This document shows positions 1 to 5,752 of a DNA stretch of 5,752 nt, piece after piece. This DNA comes from an uncultured Flavobacteriales bacterium. Its GTDB lineage: Bacteria; Bacteroidota; Bacteroidia; Flavobacteriales_D; Crocinitomicaceae. Location of the stretch: NCBI GenBank assembly GCA_913031405.1, contig CAJWCX010000094.1, positions 1 through 5,752 on the forward strand. Direction: 5' to 3'. The notes beneath the pieces are model-generated. The model saw only the letters and a list, made by a program, of their open reading frames with translations. It made no database searches and was not told the origin of the DNA. The translations under genes were made by a program, and so were the position numbers. Each line of letters begins with the position of its first letter. Position 1 is the stretch's first letter.

Positions 1-2
1 TT

Positions 3-50
3 CGTTCTGAAGTTGTATTTTTATCAGTTATAATTATGTTCTATGAGTAA
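3..50 (+). CDS. C-terminal tail of a probable upstream gene (partial)
   Basis: An open frame enters from the left edge and reads as a short hydrophobic tail (RSEVVFLSVIIMFYE) before a TAA at 48-50. It would overlap the start of the next gene (ATG at 43) by 8 bases, a common arrangement in compact operons. The other two forward frames also close within the first 33 bases (TGA at 8-10, TAA at 31-33), so the choice of frame rests only on the overlap and on plausible residue content. Too little is present to assign a family. The upstream gene could equally end in one of the other frames. Confidence 0.3.
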   Translation, partial: RSEVVFLSVIIMFYE

Positions 51-435
51 ATTTAAAATAATTTCATCTGTTTTTTTAGTAAGCATCTTAATTTATTCTT
101 GTCGAAAAGTTGAGGGACCAGGAGGCAGCGTCACAATTAAAGGTATTGTTGTTGAAAGAAATCATGTTGGTAATGCCGTTTTTGAATACCCAGCTGCAGA
201 TCAAGACGTTTATTTAATCTATGGAAATGAGAATTCATTTTACGATGATGATATAAAAACGAGCTTCGATGGGAGTTTTGAATTTCGCTACTTACAGAAG
301 GGTGATTATCAGGTATTTGTTTATGAAGAAGACAATGCTGAACCTAGTGGTACTAGTGAGATTCTTATACCAATAAATGCCAGTGAGAACAATCAAATCA
401 TTACTCTAGATACCATATACATCAATAACTTCTGA
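43..435 (+). CDS. Predicted small lipoprotein with carboxypeptidase-regulatory-like (beta-sandwich) domain
   Basis: This 130-residue protein begins with a type II signal peptide: basic start (MSKFK), hydrophobic core at residues 6-17, and a lipobox-like LIYSC with the lipidated cysteine at C20. Tyrosine at the -2 position is unusual but tolerated in Bacteroidota. The mature part (about 30-125) has the beta-strand rhythm of a CarboxypepD_reg/transthyretin-like fold: GIVV near 34, DVYLIYG near 55, then T-S-F-D-G-S-F-E-F (73-81), L-x-x-G-D-Y-x-V (84-91) and a final strand. Such domains are structural, so no enzymatic residues are expected. It probably sits at the inner face of the outer membrane or at the cell surface; no clear surface-export signal follows the cysteine. 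The stop codon shares one base with the start of the barrel protein downstream, so the two are probably translated together. There is no Shine-Dalgarno sequence. The exact function is unknown. Confidence 0.8.
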   Translation: MSKFKIISSVFLVSILIYSCRKVEGPGGSVTIKGIVVERNHVGNAVFEYPAADQDVYLIYGNENSFYDDDIKTSFDGSFEFRYLQKGDYQVFVYEEDNAEPSGTSEILIPINASENNQIITLDTIYINNF

Positions 436-1130
436 TGCAAAGGATTGCTACTTCATGCTTATTTGTAATGTTATTCTTTTTTGGGAGTGCTCAGTCATTT
501 GAAGTTTGGAAGGGGATAGGTCTTAAATATAAAATAAATAAAAAAATACAACTTTCAGGAAGCTATAACATGCGTTTTGGAGACACTCAATTTAGTACAT
601 TATTTCCCGAATTTACGGCCAAATATAAAATTACTAAATGGGCACATCTTTCAGTGGATTACAGAAGAGTTTCTAAACGAGAATTGAACGGAAATTATTT
701 GGGTGCAAATCGAATGAATGTAAATATAAAACTCCGGAGAAATATAAATCGCTGGGGCTACAACCTCCGATTGAGGTATCAAATGAGTTCGGCAAACGGT
801 ATAAATACCAATTATGAATCTGATTTTGATGAAGCTTTCAGAATAAAACCTCAAGTAACTTATGATATAAAGAAATCCATTTTCACCCCATTTATGGCTG
901 CGGAGTTGTTTTATAATCCTCTGTCGGGTCCTCTGGGTAAGCGCATCGACAAGATGAGATATACCTTAGGGACTGATTTGGAATTAGATGGACCTCACTC
1001 TATCGGTGTTTTTATTCGTGTCGATCATCGACTTTACACTGTGAACTCATTTAAAACGATTATCGGAGTTAATTATCAGCTTAATTTGAAGCCGATATTA
1101 TCGAATTATTCTAAAAAAGGAGAATTATAA
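435..1130 (+). CDS. Predicted outer-membrane beta-barrel protein, DUF2490-like
   Basis: This 231-residue protein has a signal peptide at about 1-19/20: MQRIATS, a very hydrophobic LFVMLFFF, then GSA-Q as the likely cleavage site. The mature part consists of repeated amphipathic strands with alternating hydrophobic residues and many aromatic or basic residues at strand ends (WKGIGLKYKINKKIQLSGSY, LSVDYRR, YNLRLRYQM, MRYTLGTDLEL, GVFIRVDHRLY, TIIGVNYQLNL). That is typical of a small 10-12-stranded outer-membrane barrel. The strand pattern, the RLRYQ strand near 112-116 and the length match my memory of DUF2490 proteins, which are widespread in Bacteroidota and of unknown function. The last strand is followed by a short polar tail, so the barrel does not end in the usual terminal aromatic residue. 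The start ATG shares its A with the TGA of the lipoprotein gene, fixing the start and suggesting translational coupling. The family call is by pattern, not by alignment. Confidence 0.72.
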   Translation: MQRIATSCLFVMLFFFGSAQSFEVWKGIGLKYKINKKIQLSGSYNMRFGDTQFSTLFPEFTAKYKITKWAHLSVDYRRVSKRELNGNYLGANRMNVNIKLRRNINRWGYNLRLRYQMSSANGINTNYESDFDEAFRIKPQVTYDIKKSIFTPFMAAELFYNPLSGPLGKRIDKMRYTLGTDLELDGPHSIGVFIRVDHRLYTVNSFKTIIGVNYQLNLKPILSNYSKKGEL

Positions 1131-1152
1131 GTTTGTTTTTTCCAATATTCAT

Positions 1153-2346
1153 TCAAGATAAGATATTCGATTCTTTACCAAATTGCTTAAAGGAAATGGT
1201 AACTGCGAAGCTTGCTAAAATCAACATAACCGTAAAGCTTATGGCAAGTAAACCGTAATCAACAGTACCCCCAATGAGCCCTTTAGTGGTTAGAACAATG
1301 TTCAATATGGGTATCATGGCCGTTTGAACATTCAATTCAATTCCAGGAAAAAGACCAATCATGGCAGGGATCAGAACCAATATATTTAGTGGAGCGATGA
1401 TGCTTTGAGCCTCCTTAAATGTTTTGGTATATACTGCTATCGGAACCATTATGCCCGCAAAAAAAATGGTAAGAGGAAGCAAGAGCAAGAACAGTTTCAA
1501 AATAAATCCAATACTTAGAATCTGATGAACCACCTTCATGATTTCTGGGTCGGGTATCATGTCCATGAAATTAATTGAAAGAAATAATCCGAGTAATGCG
1601 ACGAATGATGCCATCAGTCCCGAACATATAACAACCATCATTTTGCCAACAAGAAATTTCCATCGATCAATGGGGGTAGTCAGCAAAGTCTCAATAGTGC
1701 CTCGTTCTTTTTCTCCAGTAAACAGATCAATCGCAGGATACATGCAACCCATAAATCCAAATGCAATAAAAATATAGGGTAAAAAACCTCCAACAAGTTC
1801 TCCAATCATTTTTTGACTACTGGCGCTATTTTCGTATACAATATCGAAAGGTTTTATCTTTTGCTCATCGATTCCTAGGGCTTGGAATCTTTTCAATTGT
1901 TCCTCTATATTGATTTGTTCAATATATCTCTCAGCGCGCTTTTTGTATCCAACTTGGGTCATGTCAAACGCGCAAATCAGTTGGGTAGAAATGAAGTTTT
2001 CTAATTTAGTTGCAAAATCACGATCATAAATGAAGATGAGGTCAAGCTTCTCGTCCTTCAGGTCATTTCTGATTTTTACAGAGTCTCCATGATAGGGGAT
2101 GAGCGTTTTTGGCCCAAGAGCGTTTGGAATGTTTTGTAGTTTTTGAGAGAAATAATCTCTTGTTTCTCCGATTACTCCAATTTTGATGGTTTTGCTTTCT
2201 GCCGATTCTTCGAATGAGGACGATAAACCCACTACAACATTCAAAATTAGTGGGAAAATGAGTAATGGAATCACGAGCATCATGATCAATGTACGCTTAT
2301 CTCTGAGGGTTTCTTTTAGCTCTTTTTTAAAAATAGTAAAGATCAT
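1153..2346 (-). CDS. natB: ABC transporter permease, NatB/ABC-2 type
   Basis: This 397-residue inner-membrane subunit would pair with the ATPase encoded 3 bases upstream. The cytoplasmic start (FKKELKETLRDKRTL) precedes TM1 at about 20-42, as in NatB-like exporters. A large extracytoplasmic domain follows at about 43-180. Five more hydrophobic segments lie near 183-205, 230-258, 277-303, 315-333 and 363-385. The stretch after TM2, GEKERGTIETLLTTPIDR (211-228), is the conserved ABC-2 cytoplasmic coupling segment that docks with the ATPase. Six helices with a big loop between the first two fit the NatB/COG1668 architecture. B. subtilis NatAB exports sodium, but relatives have other or unknown substrates, so sodium efflux is only a possibility. 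The gene is last in the apparent dnaN-rlmN-ATPase-permease operon and converges with the barrel gene across 22 bases. It appears intact. Confidence 0.9.
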   Translation of the reverse strand: MIFTIFKKELKETLRDKRTLIMMLVIPLLIFPLILNVVVGLSSSFEESAESKTIKIGVIGETRDYFSQKLQNIPNALGPKTLIPYHGDSVKIRNDLKDEKLDLIFIYDRDFATKLENFISTQLICAFDMTQVGYKKRAERYIEQINIEEQLKRFQALGIDEQKIKPFDIVYENSASSQKMIGELVGGFLPYIFIAFGFMGCMYPAIDLFTGEKERGTIETLLTTPIDRWKFLVGKMMVVICSGLMASFVALLGLFLSINFMDMIPDPEIMKVVHQILSIGFILKLFLLLLPLTIFFAGIMVPIAVYTKTFKEAQSIIAPLNILVLIPAMIGLFPGIELNVQTAMIPILNIVLTTKGLIGGTVDYGLLAISFTVMLILASFAVTISFKQFGKESNILS

Positions 2347-2349
2347 ATT

Positions 2350-3108
2350 TTAGGATTGAACGGTTTTGATAAATTGACCAGTGAGACTCGTTTCAGTCAT
2401 GTTTTTCCTGAAGTCACTCATTGTTCCTTGGTATTTTAATTTGCCCTTATGTATAATGGCAAGTCTATCACATAATAAATCAACTTCACCCATGATATGA
2501 CTAGAAAAGATCACGGTTTTTTGTTGTGATTTACAATCTCTAATCAATTGTATGATACTTTCTGCGGTGATTACATCAAGCCCGCTTGTGGGTTCATCGA
2601 AGACGACGACCTCTGGGTTGTGAATCATGGTTCTGCAGATGGATACTTTTTGTTTCATTCCTGTACTGAGCTTAGCAATTCGATTGTGTGCAAAGTCATT
2701 CATGTCTAGTAAATCAAATAAATAGTTCTTTCTTTCTGTCAGATCTTTATTGTTAACTCCGTAAAGGGATGCAAAATAATCAATGAATTCGTGAGCATTC
2801 AACCTAGCATATAAACCTGTCGACCCCGTTAAAAAACCAATCTTACTTCTCGCTTCATTCGGGTGTGTTATGGCATTGATTCCTCCAATTTCTATGGATC
2901 CTTCTGTAGGTTTTATAATCGTTGAAAGCATTCTTAAGGTCGTTGTTTTACCTGCTCCGTTGGGTCCCAATAGAGAAAAAATTTCTCCTGGCCGGCATTC
3001 AAAACTTAAATCATCTACTACTAAGGCATATTTATCGTTTGTTTGTAGCTCTTTTTTTTGTTCTTTATTTAATAAGAACTTTTTATGTAAGTTTTTTACA
3101 TTAATCAT
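2350..3108 (-). CDS. natA: ABC transporter ATP-binding protein, NatA type
   Basis: This 252-residue protein is a single, complete nucleotide-binding domain that would power the neighbouring permease. Visible motifs are Walker A GPNGAGKTT (48-56), signature LSTGMKQK (147-154), Walker B VVVFDEP (167-173) with the catalytic glutamate E172, D-loop SGLD (175-178) and H-loop histidine H204 in SSHIM. At the Q-loop the sequence is GFLTGSTGLYARLN (91-104), without the usual glutamine. As I recall this is a lineage trait of NatA-like ATPases, not damage. A short insertion (about 13-27) separates the first strand from the second, lengthening the N-terminus slightly over typical NatA proteins. The start ATG overlaps the rlmN stop as ATGA, which fixes the start and implies coupled translation. 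The substrate cannot be read from the ATPase. Confidence 0.92.
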   Translation of the reverse strand: MINVKNLHKKFLLNKEQKKELQTNDKYALVVDDLSFECRPGEIFSLLGPNGAGKTTTLRMLSTIIKPTEGSIEIGGINAITHPNEARSKIGFLTGSTGLYARLNAHEFIDYFASLYGVNNKDLTERKNYLFDLLDMNDFAHNRIAKLSTGMKQKVSICRTMIHNPEVVVFDEPTSGLDVITAESIIQLIRDCKSQQKTVIFSSHIMGEVDLLCDRLAIIHKGKLKYQGTMSDFRKNMTETSLTGQFIKTVQS

Positions 3109-4187
3109 TTTTTTGGTTTAAGTTTTCTGTCTTGAAGCTGGATGGCTTTGTTTTTATTGGCTAACTGGCCACAAGCCGCATCGATATCTTTACCTCGGCT
3201 TCTCCTTACATTGACAATCATATTCCGCGATTCTAAAAATGAAGCAAAGCGATCTACTTTCTCCGTTTTGGCCTGTTTGAAGGGTTCTCCATCGATAGGG
3301 TTATATTCAATGATATTGATTTTACAGGGAACGCATTTGGCAAATTCTGCCAATTCACGTGCATCATTGATTTCATCATTAAATCCATCAAAAATAATGT
3401 ATTCGAAGGTGATTCTGGAATTTGTTTTTTTATGAAAATATTCTAGTGCCTCTTGGAGCGATTCAAGATTATTCGTTTCATTAATGGCCATTATTTCATT
3501 TCGCTTTTCATCATTGGCCGCATGTAGGGAGAGTGCCAAGTTGAATTTAACTTCATCATCACCAAGTTGTTTGATTTTTTTGGCAATACCTGCTGTGGAT
3601 ACAGTAATCCTCTTAGGAGACATGGCGAGGCCTTTATCTGAACAAATCCAGTCAATTGATTTTAGGACGTTTTTATAATTTAACAAAGGCTCTCCCATTC
3701 CCATATATACAATATTGGATAACGATTTTGAATAGCGGTTTTCTGCTTCGCTTTTTAAATGAAATACCTGATCGAAAATTTCTCCAGAAGATAAATTTCT
3801 TAAAAGCTTCAGACGACCTGTTGCACAGAATGTGCAAGCCAAACTACAACCTACTTGAGAAGATATACAAGCGGTCATGCGTTTTGCAGTCGGAATAAGG
3901 ACTCCTTCGACTACACTTTTATCATCAATTGAAAAGGCCGATTTAATGGTTTTGTCATTACTAACTTGTTGATCTTTTAAGACAATTTTATCAATAGTAA
4001 AGTGTTCATCTAGAAAGGTTTGCAAATCCTTTCCTATGTTTTTCATCTCTTCGAAAGACCCTACATTTTTTTTCCAAATCCAATCGAGAATCTGTTTAGC
4101 ACGAAACTTGGGAAAATTGTTTGCATTAAGAAATTCAGTCAACTCTTCTAATGAGAGTTGCCTGATTAGATTAGCCTTGGGTGGCAT
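3105..4187 (-). CDS. rlmN: Dual-specificity 23S rRNA / tRNA adenine-C2 methyltransferase RlmN
   Basis: This 360-residue radical-SAM enzyme methylates C2 of A2503 in 23S rRNA and, in characterised members, A37 of some tRNAs, tuning decoding and peptidyl-transferase function in the cytoplasm. The 4Fe-4S cluster motif C-x3-C-x2-C is present in CSLACTFC (C114, C118, C121). The two catalytic cysteines of the ping-pong mechanism are C107 (TACISSQVGC) and the methyl-carrying C339 (DAACGQL), matching C118 and C355 of E. coli by motif. The SAM-binding GMGEP is at 163-167; other family landmarks are SLHAAND (220-226) and IEYNPI (293-298). An N-terminal helical RNA-binding domain covers about 1-95. Length is normal and no key residue is missing. 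The presence of C107 with the full C-terminal motif supports RlmN; the related resistance enzyme Cfr cannot be formally excluded, but context and overall resemblance favour the housekeeping enzyme. The gene starts 3 bases after dnaN. Confidence 0.97.
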   Translation of the reverse strand: MPPKANLIRQLSLEELTEFLNANNFPKFRAKQILDWIWKKNVGSFEEMKNIGKDLQTFLDEHFTIDKIVLKDQQVSNDKTIKSAFSIDDKSVVEGVLIPTAKRMTACISSQVGCSLACTFCATGRLKLLRNLSSGEIFDQVFHLKSEAENRYSKSLSNIVYMGMGEPLLNYKNVLKSIDWICSDKGLAMSPKRITVSTAGIAKKIKQLGDDEVKFNLALSLHAANDEKRNEIMAINETNNLESLQEALEYFHKKTNSRITFEYIIFDGFNDEINDARELAEFAKCVPCKINIIEYNPIDGEPFKQAKTEKVDRFASFLESRNMIVNVRRSRGKDIDAACGQLANKNKAIQLQDRKLKPKK

Positions 4188-4190
4188 GAT

Positions 4191-5309
4191 TTATCGGTTC
4201 AACATGACCGGCATTACGAGCATCAGAACGTCTTCATTTTCTGTTGTTTTGGTCATTGGTGTTAAGATTCCTGCTCGGCTTGGTTCACTCATTGCCAACT
4301 GAACCTCATCAGAATCTAAGTTGTTCAACATCTCGACAATAAAACGAGAATTAAAACCAATTTCTAGGTCATCTCCATTATAGTTGCAAGTCAATCTTTC
4401 GTTTGATGCATTGGAAAAATCAGTGTCTTCTGCAGAAAGAGAAAGTTCAGACCCAGCTAATTTGAGCTTGATTTGATGAGTTGTTTTATTGGCGAATATG
4501 GAAACTCTTTTAATTGAGTTCAGAAATTGCATGCGATCGATCGTCAATACATTCGGATTTTCTTTTGGTATAACGGCTTCGTAATTCGGATATTTACCAT
4601 CAATAAGCCTACAAACTAAAACCAAATCATTAAAGGTAAATACTGCATTAGATTGATTGTATTCTAGAGTAATTTCCTCATCTCCTGTTAAATTGGCTTT
4701 GAGCATATTCAATGGCTTTTTGGGGAGAATAAAGTCCGAACTGTCAGACGATTTAACATCGGTTCTTTTGTATCTCACTAGTTTGTGAGCATCAGTAGCG
4801 ACAAAAACAATCTCGTTGGCTGAAAATTGGCAGTAGACGCCAGACATCGCAGGTCTCAAATCATCATTTCCTGCAGCAAATAAGGTTCTATTAATGGCGT
4901 TAGAAACCACCTCTCCTGAAATTTTAATGGTGCTTTGATTTTCAATATTCGGAAGCTTTGGAAATTCATCACCGTTATACCCTGACATTTTGGATTTTCC
5001 GTTGTCATAAGCAATCTCTATCTGATGATTTTCTCTATTTACCTTAAACGTACAAGGCTGATCTGGAAGACTTTTTAAAACATCTAAGACTAGTTTTGCA
5101 GGAACTGCAACGGCACTGTCCTCCTCCGATTGAACATCAAGTGAAGTCGTCATCGTGGTTTCTAAATCTGTTGCCGAAACAGTAAGTTTATTTCCTTTTA
5201 AACTGAACAAAAAGTTATCTAATATAGGTAGTGTATTACTCGTATTTAATACTCCTGAAATATTTTGTAAGTGACGTAAAAGGGTCGCACTAGAAACAAT
5301 AAAATTCAT
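4191..5309 (-). CDS. dnaN: DNA polymerase III subunit beta (sliding clamp)
   Basis: This 372-residue protein forms the dimeric ring that holds the replicative polymerase on DNA and recruits ligases, mismatch-repair and translesion factors through a peptide-binding pocket. Three clamp domains are recognisable: about 1-122, 126-247 and 250-372. The N-terminus (MNFIVSSATLLRHLQNISGVLNTSNTLPIL) is typical. Pocket-forming motifs are present: ATDAHKL (171-177, ATDGHRL in E. coli), CRLIDGKYPNY (233-243), EPSRAGIL (342-349) and the C-terminal MPVML (366-370; E. coli ends in MPMRL). The extra two residues (NR) after that motif are a minor extension. Length is usual for Bacteroidota clamps. The ATG at 5309 lies just downstream of a TAnnTTTG box, so dnaN likely opens the operon dnaN-rlmN-natA-natB. 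No dnaA is seen nearby, so the replication origin is probably elsewhere. Confidence 0.98.
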   Translation of the reverse strand: MNFIVSSATLLRHLQNISGVLNTSNTLPILDNFLFSLKGNKLTVSATDLETTMTTSLDVQSEEDSAVAVPAKLVLDVLKSLPDQPCTFKVNRENHQIEIAYDNGKSKMSGYNGDEFPKLPNIENQSTIKISGEVVSNAINRTLFAAGNDDLRPAMSGVYCQFSANEIVFVATDAHKLVRYKRTDVKSSDSSDFILPKKPLNMLKANLTGDEEITLEYNQSNAVFTFNDLVLVCRLIDGKYPNYEAVIPKENPNVLTIDRMQFLNSIKRVSIFANKTTHQIKLKLAGSELSLSAEDTDFSNASNERLTCNYNGDDLEIGFNSRFIVEMLNNLDSDEVQLAMSEPSRAGILTPMTKTTENEDVLMLVMPVMLNR

Positions 5310-5326
5310 TGAACAATTATTTTATA

Positions 5327-5334
5327 CAAAAATA
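5327..5334 (-). promoter_or_regulatory. Candidate -7 promoter box for dnaN (TATTTTTG)
   Basis: Read on the minus strand this is TATTTTTG, an exact match to the Bacteroidota primary-sigma -7 consensus TAnnTTTG. It lies 17 bases before the dnaN ATG, which would give a leader of only about 10-13 bases. The -33 element is poor: only GTTT (5351-5354 on the plus strand as AAAC) sits about 16 bases upstream, and the better TTG is too far away. It is a plausible promoter in an AT-rich leader, but such an octamer can occur by chance. Confidence 0.5.
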
Positions 5335-5374
5335 ACAATTCAGATGAGATAAACTGTTTACACAATTGTGAGAT
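5335..5374. repeat. Imperfect direct repeat in the dnaN leader
   Basis: ACAATT-CAGA-TGAGAT (5335-5350) and ACAATT-G-TGAGAT (5362-5374) are two copies of the same pair of hexamers with different spacers. A third ACAATT lies at 5313-5318, close to the start codon. The copies overlap the palindrome pair and flank the candidate promoter, so they may be binding sites or a trace of a local duplication. No known family of sites is recognised. Confidence 0.4.
5350..5370. promoter_or_regulatory. Two abutting palindromes upstream of dnaN; possible operator
   Basis: TAAACTGTTTA (5350-5360, 5-base arms around one base) is immediately followed by the perfect 10-base palindrome CACAATTGTG (5361-5370). They lie between the end of the unknown small gene and the candidate dnaN promoter, where a repressor or activator could bind. 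Neither is followed by a T-run in the direction of transcription, so they do not look like an intrinsic terminator. They could be accidental in AT-rich DNA. Confidence 0.35.
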
Positions 5375-5375
5375 T

Positions 5376-5726
5376 TCAACCAGGATATTTTGAAACAAAA
5401 AAAGTTCTTAAATAGACTTTGTATGCGACACGTATGACCATGGTCTCGGTAAGACTTGTGTTATCGTTATTAAGTGTTTCCTTCAAATCAATAATGTACA
5501 ATAATCTTTGAATATTTACTTGGGATACTTGTTGTCCTATTTTATCATTCAGTTCCTCTTGGGTTGTGCATTTTTCAAGTTCTGAAATGGGCAGATCGAT
5601 TCCGCATAGGCCAAAATCTTTTGATAGTTGGTCATATGTCTTCTTGCGGAAATCATCTTGTTTCCAGAATTCCAATAAAAGCCTTTGGAAATGCTTTAAT
5701 TCTATGTTAAAGTTTTGATTTTTCAA
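5376..5726 (-). CDS. Small hypothetical protein with TTG start, helical, upstream of dnaN
   Basis: This 116-residue protein is one I do not recognise. It has no signal peptide, membrane segment or cysteine motif (only two cysteines, C41 and C53). It is rich in charged and leucine residues in helix-like stretches (about 6-38, 47-61, 66-86, 92-112), suggesting a small soluble cytoplasmic helical protein. No ATG occurs early in the frame; the first internal methionine is residue 96 (TETMVIRV). The likely start is TTG at 5726, because its TTGA overlaps the stop of a frame reading in from the right edge (TGA at 5725-5723), a typical coupled arrangement. An in-frame TAA at 5750-5748 rules out a longer N-terminus. 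Its end lies 66 bases before dnaN on the same strand. It may belong to the upstream operon. In some Bacteroidota the gliding genes gldF/gldG lie near dnaN, but nothing here shows that link. Confidence 0.7.
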   Translation of the reverse strand: MKNQNFNIELKHFQRLLLEFWKQDDFRKKTYDQLSKDFGLCGIDLPISELEKCTTQEELNDKIGQQVSQVNIQRLLYIIDLKETLNNDNTSLTETMVIRVAYKVYLRTFFVSKYPG

Positions 5727-5752
5727 TGTATCTTCAAGGTCTGATTTTTACT
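5723..5752 (-). CDS. Possible C-terminal tail of an upstream gene (partial)
   Basis: Reading in from the right edge, one minus-strand frame gives SKNQTLKIH followed by TGA at 5725-5723. Its stop would overlap the TTG start of the small hypothetical gene by four bases (TTGA). The other two frames also close within this short stretch (TGA at 5736-5734, TAA at 5750-5748), so the frame is chosen only because of that overlap. Nothing can be said of the product. Confidence 0.25.
   Translation of the reverse strand, partial: SKNQTLKIH

Noticed and set aside
651..854. Minus-strand open frame of 67 codons opposite the barrel gene
   Set aside because: It lies wholly inside a coding gene with a good signal peptide and strand pattern. 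Its translation has no coherent domain, so it is a shadow frame.
1113..1141. A6/T6 pairing as an intrinsic terminator
   Set aside because: The stem is only six A-T pairs around a 17-base loop, too weak to call.
1538..1777. Plus-strand open frame of 79 codons opposite the permease
   Set aside because: Antisense to the conserved coupling and TM segments of the permease; no independent support.
2870..3121. Plus-strand open frames opposite the ATPase, including 2922-3104
   Set aside because: They are antisense to a well-supported NatA gene with all motifs, and the translations look like random hydrophobic mixtures.
3105..4187. Possible Cfr-type resistance methyltransferase
   Set aside because: Sequence motifs, the housekeeping operon with dnaN and the absence of mobile sequences all favour RlmN.
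3142..4302. Several plus-strand open frames opposite rlmN and the end of dnaN
   Set aside because: All are antisense to two certain genes and show no start context or recognisable family.
4534..4543. Perfect palindrome CGATCGATCG
   Set aside because: It encodes T-I-D-R within the clamp and is explained by the coding sequence; no reason to think it is a site.
5355..5364. Possible DnaA box (TGTTTACACA) near dnaN as a hint of oriC
   Set aside because: It differs from TTATCCACA at three positions, stands alone, and no dnaA or AT-rich unwinding region is visible.

Overview
The window is an ordinary-looking stretch of an AT-rich bacterial chromosome, most likely from the phylum Bacteroidota (flavobacteria-like). 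Evidence for this is the absence of Shine-Dalgarno sequences ahead of the starts, a TAnnTTTG-type -7 box upstream of dnaN, a signal-peptide lipoprotein paired with a DUF2490-like outer-membrane protein, and the style of the proteins. No phage, insertion sequence, CRISPR array, tRNA or rRNA is visible. No intergenic stretch exceeds about 70 bases.

Left part (1-1130, plus strand): the tail of a probable upstream gene runs into a small predicted lipoprotein with a carboxypeptidase-regulatory-like beta-sandwich. This is followed, with a one-base stop/start overlap (TGATG), by a predicted outer-membrane beta-barrel of the DUF2490 type. The tight packing suggests one transcript making cell-envelope proteins.

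Right part (1153-5752, minus strand, read right to left): a small unrecognised helical protein starting at TTG, then a 66-base gap with a candidate promoter and palindromes, then dnaN (DNA polymerase sliding clamp), rlmN (radical-SAM 23S rRNA/tRNA A2 methyltransferase), an ABC-transporter ATPase of NatA type and its NatB-type permease. From dnaN on, the genes are separated by 3 bases, overlap by 4 (ATGA) and are separated by 3 bases again. They therefore look like a single operon joining replication, RNA modification and a two-component ABC exporter. The two gene groups converge on a 22-base gap at 1131-1152 with no convincing terminator.

I found no evidence of a novel defence or mobile system. 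The points most worth a second look are the TTGA start/stop overlap of the unknown gene, the repeat-rich dnaN leader, and the NatA Q-loop lacking its usual glutamine.
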